Part shown: positions 5,661 to 7,571 of the stretch, piece by piece
Numbering within the stretch: position 1 is the stretch's first letter
Layout of the letters: each line of letters starts with the position of its first letter
Source: QPIN01 sp964399475
GTDB lineage: Bacteria; Pseudomonadota; Gammaproteobacteria; Methylococcales; Methylomonadaceae
Assembly (NCBI GenBank): GCA_964399475.1
Contig: CAYNRB010000158.1
Span: 1 to 7,571, forward strand
DNA length: 7,571 nucleotides
Reading direction: 5' to 3'
Notes under the pieces: generated by a model
The model's input: only the letters and a program-made list of their open reading frames with translations
The model's database searches: none
What the model was told of the DNA's origin: nothing
Program-made: the position numbers and the translations under genes

Positions 5661-6089
5661 CTATAATTCCAAAACTTTAGGTTGTTGGGCTTGATGATCG
5701 TGAGTCGATCCCGCGTAAACTTTTAATTTCTTGAACATTGCACGACCCAAAGGATTTTTAGGTAACATGCCTTCAACTGCATTTCTGATAATGCGATCAG
5801 GGAAGGTTTTTCTTAATTTGCCTAAGCTAACTGATTTTAAACCGCCTATGTAACCTGTGTGACGATTGTACATTTTATCTTTTTCTTTGTTACCCGTTAC
5901 ACCAATTTTTTCTGCATTGACTACAATAATGTAATCCCCTGTATCAACATGGGGTGTATATTCTGGTTTATGTTTACCGCGAAGACGTCGTGCAATCTCA
6001 GTAGCAAGGCGACCTAGTGTCTGACCTTCTGCATCAATGACGTACCAATCGCGCTTAACTTCTGCTGGCTTTGCACTAAATGTTTTCAT
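5661..6089 (-). CDS. rplM: 50S ribosomal protein L13
   Basis: This 142-residue L13 protein is an early-assembly large-subunit protein that binds 23S rRNA. It has the usual start MKTFSAKPAEVKRDWYVIDAEGQTLGRLA and the central LRGKHKPEYTPHVDTGDYIIVVNAEKI. The family signature MLPKNPLGRAMFKKLKVYAGSTHDHQAQQP lies near residues 109-138. Length equals the E. coli protein. It is the first gene of the rplM-rpsI operon. The leader from the inferred promoter is about 35 bases, with only a weak ribosome-binding site (AAGTAAC) before the ATG. In E. coli L13 represses this operon through its leader; whether that holds here cannot be seen. Confidence 0.98.
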   Translation of the reverse strand: MKTFSAKPAEVKRDWYVIDAEGQTLGRLATEIARRLRGKHKPEYTPHVDTGDYIIVVNAEKIGVTGNKEKDKMYNRHTGYIGGLKSVSLGKLRKTFPDRIIRNAVEGMLPKNPLGRAMFKKLKVYAGSTHDHQAQQPKVLEL

Positions 6090-6130
6090 CGTTACTTAGT
6101 AATTTGTTAAGGCTTAAATAAAGAGCGAGA

Positions 6131-6159
6131 ATTCTACTTTATATCGGTTATTAATTCAA
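6131..6159 (-). promoter_or_regulatory. Probable sigma70 promoter of rplM-rpsI
   Basis: Read on the minus strand: -35 TTGAAT (6159-6154), a 17-base spacer, and -10 TAGAAT (6136-6131). These are four and five of six consensus bases, with ideal spacing. Transcription would begin near 6124, leaving a leader of about 35 bases before the rplM ATG. It lies in the 76-base gap between the ntrX stop and rplM, so the ribosomal pair can be expressed independently of ntrX. Confidence 0.65.
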
Positions 6160-6165
6160 GTTAAT

Positions 6166-7524
6166 TTATAGTTTTATCTTGAGTGCATGTAATTTACGAT
6201 ATAAATGGGTTCTTTCCATACCTATGGCTGCTGCCAACTTGGCAACACTTCCGCCCGTTTTTTCAAAGTGATGTTCCAAGTAAGATTTTTCAAAATGTTC
6301 TCTGGCTTCTTTCAAGGGCAAATTAAAAAATTCAGGTATTGATAAATTCGATCTAGGTTCATTGGCAATTGATCCTAATGCGGTTTTGACTTCATCTAAT
6401 TCAATATCATCTCCGGCACCTAAGATCATCAGACGTTGAACCAGATTTCTCAATTCTCTGACATTGCCAGGCCAGCTATAATTTCGTAAATAATTTTGTG
6501 CAGCCATAGAAAACTTACGGAAAGGAAGTTTTTCTATATTAACAAAGTAATCTATGTAGTAACTTAATAGTCCAGGGACATCTTCGCCATGTTTTCTTAA
6601 TGGACAAATTTCCAGTGCCACTTCATTCAGCAGATAGTATAAATCTTGTCTGAAACGACCGGCATTGACTTCTTCATCCAGCGCAATTCGTGTCGATGCG
6701 ACTAGCCTTATATCCACACGTACAGATTCACTGCCGCCGACTCTAAGAAAAGAACTGGATTCGAGTGCACTCAGTAATCTTGCCTGAGTTTCTAAGTCCA
6801 TTCCAGCAATTTCTCCTAAGAATAAGGTGCCGCCATGTGCTTGCTCAAGTAGTCCTTGATAGATCTTTTCATTTTCTTCCTTACCAAAAAATTCAACTGC
6901 CGAATTTTCAGGAGATATGCTGCCTACAGCAACGTCTACAAAAGGGCCATCGCGATGGCTGCTGTTATGCATATATCGAGCAAATAGCTCTTTTCCAACA
7001 CCTGCTTCGCCAACCAATAGTAATTTAGCATTATGTTGAGCCAGTCGCTTTAACTGTTCTTTAGTGCGTTCGATGATAGCACTTTTACCTACAGGCTCTA
7101 TATCTAGCATTAACTGTTGTTTAAGCCCTGCATTTTCCTGTTGCAAATGACTGGCTTCAAGCGCTCGTTCAATGGTTAACAGTAATTTTGCTAAAGATAA
7201 GGGTTTTTCTAGAAAGTCATATGCGCCTAAGCGAGTCGCTTCTACTGCGGATTCAACTGAGCCATGTCCAGACATCATAATCACGGGGCAGAGTGTTTTG
7301 TCTTCAGATACCCACTCTTTTAATAGCGTAATGCCATCTGTGTCAGGCATCCAGATGTCTAATAAAATTAATTGGGGCAAACGCTGGTTTTTTTTGTCTC
7401 GTGCAGAGCTGGCGTTTTCTGCCATTTCTACTTGATATCCTTCATCTTCAAGAATTTCTGAAACTAGTTGTCTAATATCGGGTTCGTCGTCAACAACCAA
7501 AATATAAGGTGATGCAGTATTCAA
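6166..7524 (-). CDS. ntrX: NtrX-type response regulator (REC, AAA+, Fis HTH) with degenerate ATPase motifs
   Basis: This 452-residue regulator is normally the partner of membrane kinase NtrY, whose gene may lie beyond the window edge. The receiver domain (about 6-122) has the acidic pair Asp12/Asp13, phospho-acceptor Asp56 (LLDIWMPDTDG), Ser85 and Lys107. The AAA+ domain (about 140-380) has an intact Walker A, GEAGVGKE (172-179). The GAFTGA loop is absent: FFGKEENEKIYQGLLEQAHGG replaces it. Walker B reads LFLGEI (234-239), with Gly237 where Asp is expected. The usual RFRxDLYYRL reads RFRQDLYYLL (290-299). A Fis-type helix-turn-helix ends the protein (about 424-450). It therefore probably acts as a DNA-binding regulator without sigma54 activation. 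The start is TTG at 7524, with a strong AAAGGA site just upstream and REC beginning five residues later. However, the frame stays open to the window edge, so an upstream start cannot be excluded. Confidence 0.92.
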   Translation of the reverse strand: MNTASPYILVVDDEPDIRQLVSEILEDEGYQVEMAENASSARDKKNQRLPQLILLDIWMPDTDGITLLKEWVSEDKTLCPVIMMSGHGSVESAVEATRLGAYDFLEKPLSLAKLLLTIERALEASHLQQENAGLKQQLMLDIEPVGKSAIIERTKEQLKRLAQHNAKLLLVGEAGVGKELFARYMHNSSHRDGPFVDVAVGSISPENSAVEFFGKEENEKIYQGLLEQAHGGTLFLGEIAGMDLETQARLLSALESSSFLRVGGSESVRVDIRLVASTRIALDEEVNAGRFRQDLYYLLNEVALEICPLRKHGEDVPGLLSYYIDYFVNIEKLPFRKFSMAAQNYLRNYSWPGNVRELRNLVQRLMILGAGDDIELDEVKTALGSIANEPRSNLSIPEFFNLPLKEAREHFEKSYLEHHFEKTGGSVAKLAAAIGMERTHLYRKLHALKIKL

Positions 7525-7527
7525 TTT

Positions 7528-7536
7528 TTTTCCTTT
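7528..7536 (-). promoter_or_regulatory. Ribosome-binding site of ntrX supporting a TTG start
   Basis: On the minus strand a purine-rich AAAGGAAA stretch sits a few bases before TTG 7524-7522. It is the best Shine-Dalgarno-like site in the window. It decides the start in favour of this TTG over continuing upstream, where no in-frame ATG or GTG is seen before the edge. Confidence 0.6.
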
Positions 7537-7571
7537 GAAAATTGCTGATTCATAAATTTTACAATTAGATT

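Noticed and set aside
6765..7028. 87-codon plus-strand frame inside ntrX
   Set aside because: It is a shadow of the AAA+ domain coding strand.
7172..7435. 87-codon plus-strand frame inside ntrX
   Set aside because: It is a shadow of the receiver domain; no ribosome-binding site or known motif.
7504..7571. Second minus-strand frame (ATG near 7553) that could be the tail of an upstream gene such as ntrY
   Set aside because: The short peptide does not resemble a kinase C-terminus and ends inside ntrX; the window edge prevents a decision.

Overview
The window looks like AT-rich gammaproteobacterial chromosome. The evidence is the rplM-rpsI operon, an NtrX-type regulator, a YqiA-like esterase, and a REP-like palindrome of the 'CTGGGTTA...TAACCCAG' kind common in such genomes. 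The lineage cannot be fixed from the sequence alone. Methylococcales- or Thiotrichales-like relatives are a guess.

Left part (1-3088, + strand): a decayed gene for a PhnD/SsuA-type periplasmic substrate-binding protein runs from the window edge to 881. It carries at least one in-frame stop and two frameshifts, plus a break (about 422-640) holding a REP-like palindrome. Its C-terminal third survives as an open frame (543-881) that overlaps the start of an intact membrane histidine kinase (881-2446) in a TAATG junction. The ancestral unit was therefore probably a binding protein plus sensor kinase. A small YqiA/YcfP-like alpha/beta hydrolase follows (2468-3088).

Middle part (3078-4479): a convergent minus-strand gene for a divergent double-hotdog (MaoC-like) protein overlaps the hydrolase gene by 11 bp. 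Upstream of it lies a 475-bp gene-free stretch. This holds a 172-bp nearly symmetric fold-back palindrome (4229-4400) and, next to it, a perfect 13-bp inverted repeat (4408-4449). The second repeat looks like the operator of the following toxin-antitoxin pair.

Toxin-antitoxin pair (4480-5119): a FitA/VapB-like ribbon-helix-helix antitoxin and a FitB/VapC-like PIN-domain toxin are one base apart. A strong bidirectional terminator (5187-5220) separates them from the convergent ribosomal operon.

Right part (5264-7571, - strand): rpsI (S9) and rplM (L13) form the usual pair, with a recognisable sigma70-type promoter (6131-6159). Upstream of them is an ntrX-like response regulator. Its AAA+ domain lacks the GAFTGA loop and the Walker B aspartate, so it is unlikely to work as a classical sigma54 activator.

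No tRNA, rRNA, CRISPR array or transposase gene was seen. I see no wholly new multi-gene system. The points most worth a second look are the fold-back element with its strand-biased wobble pattern, the decayed binding-protein/kinase unit, the FitAB-like operator, and the degenerate ATPase motifs in the NtrX protein.
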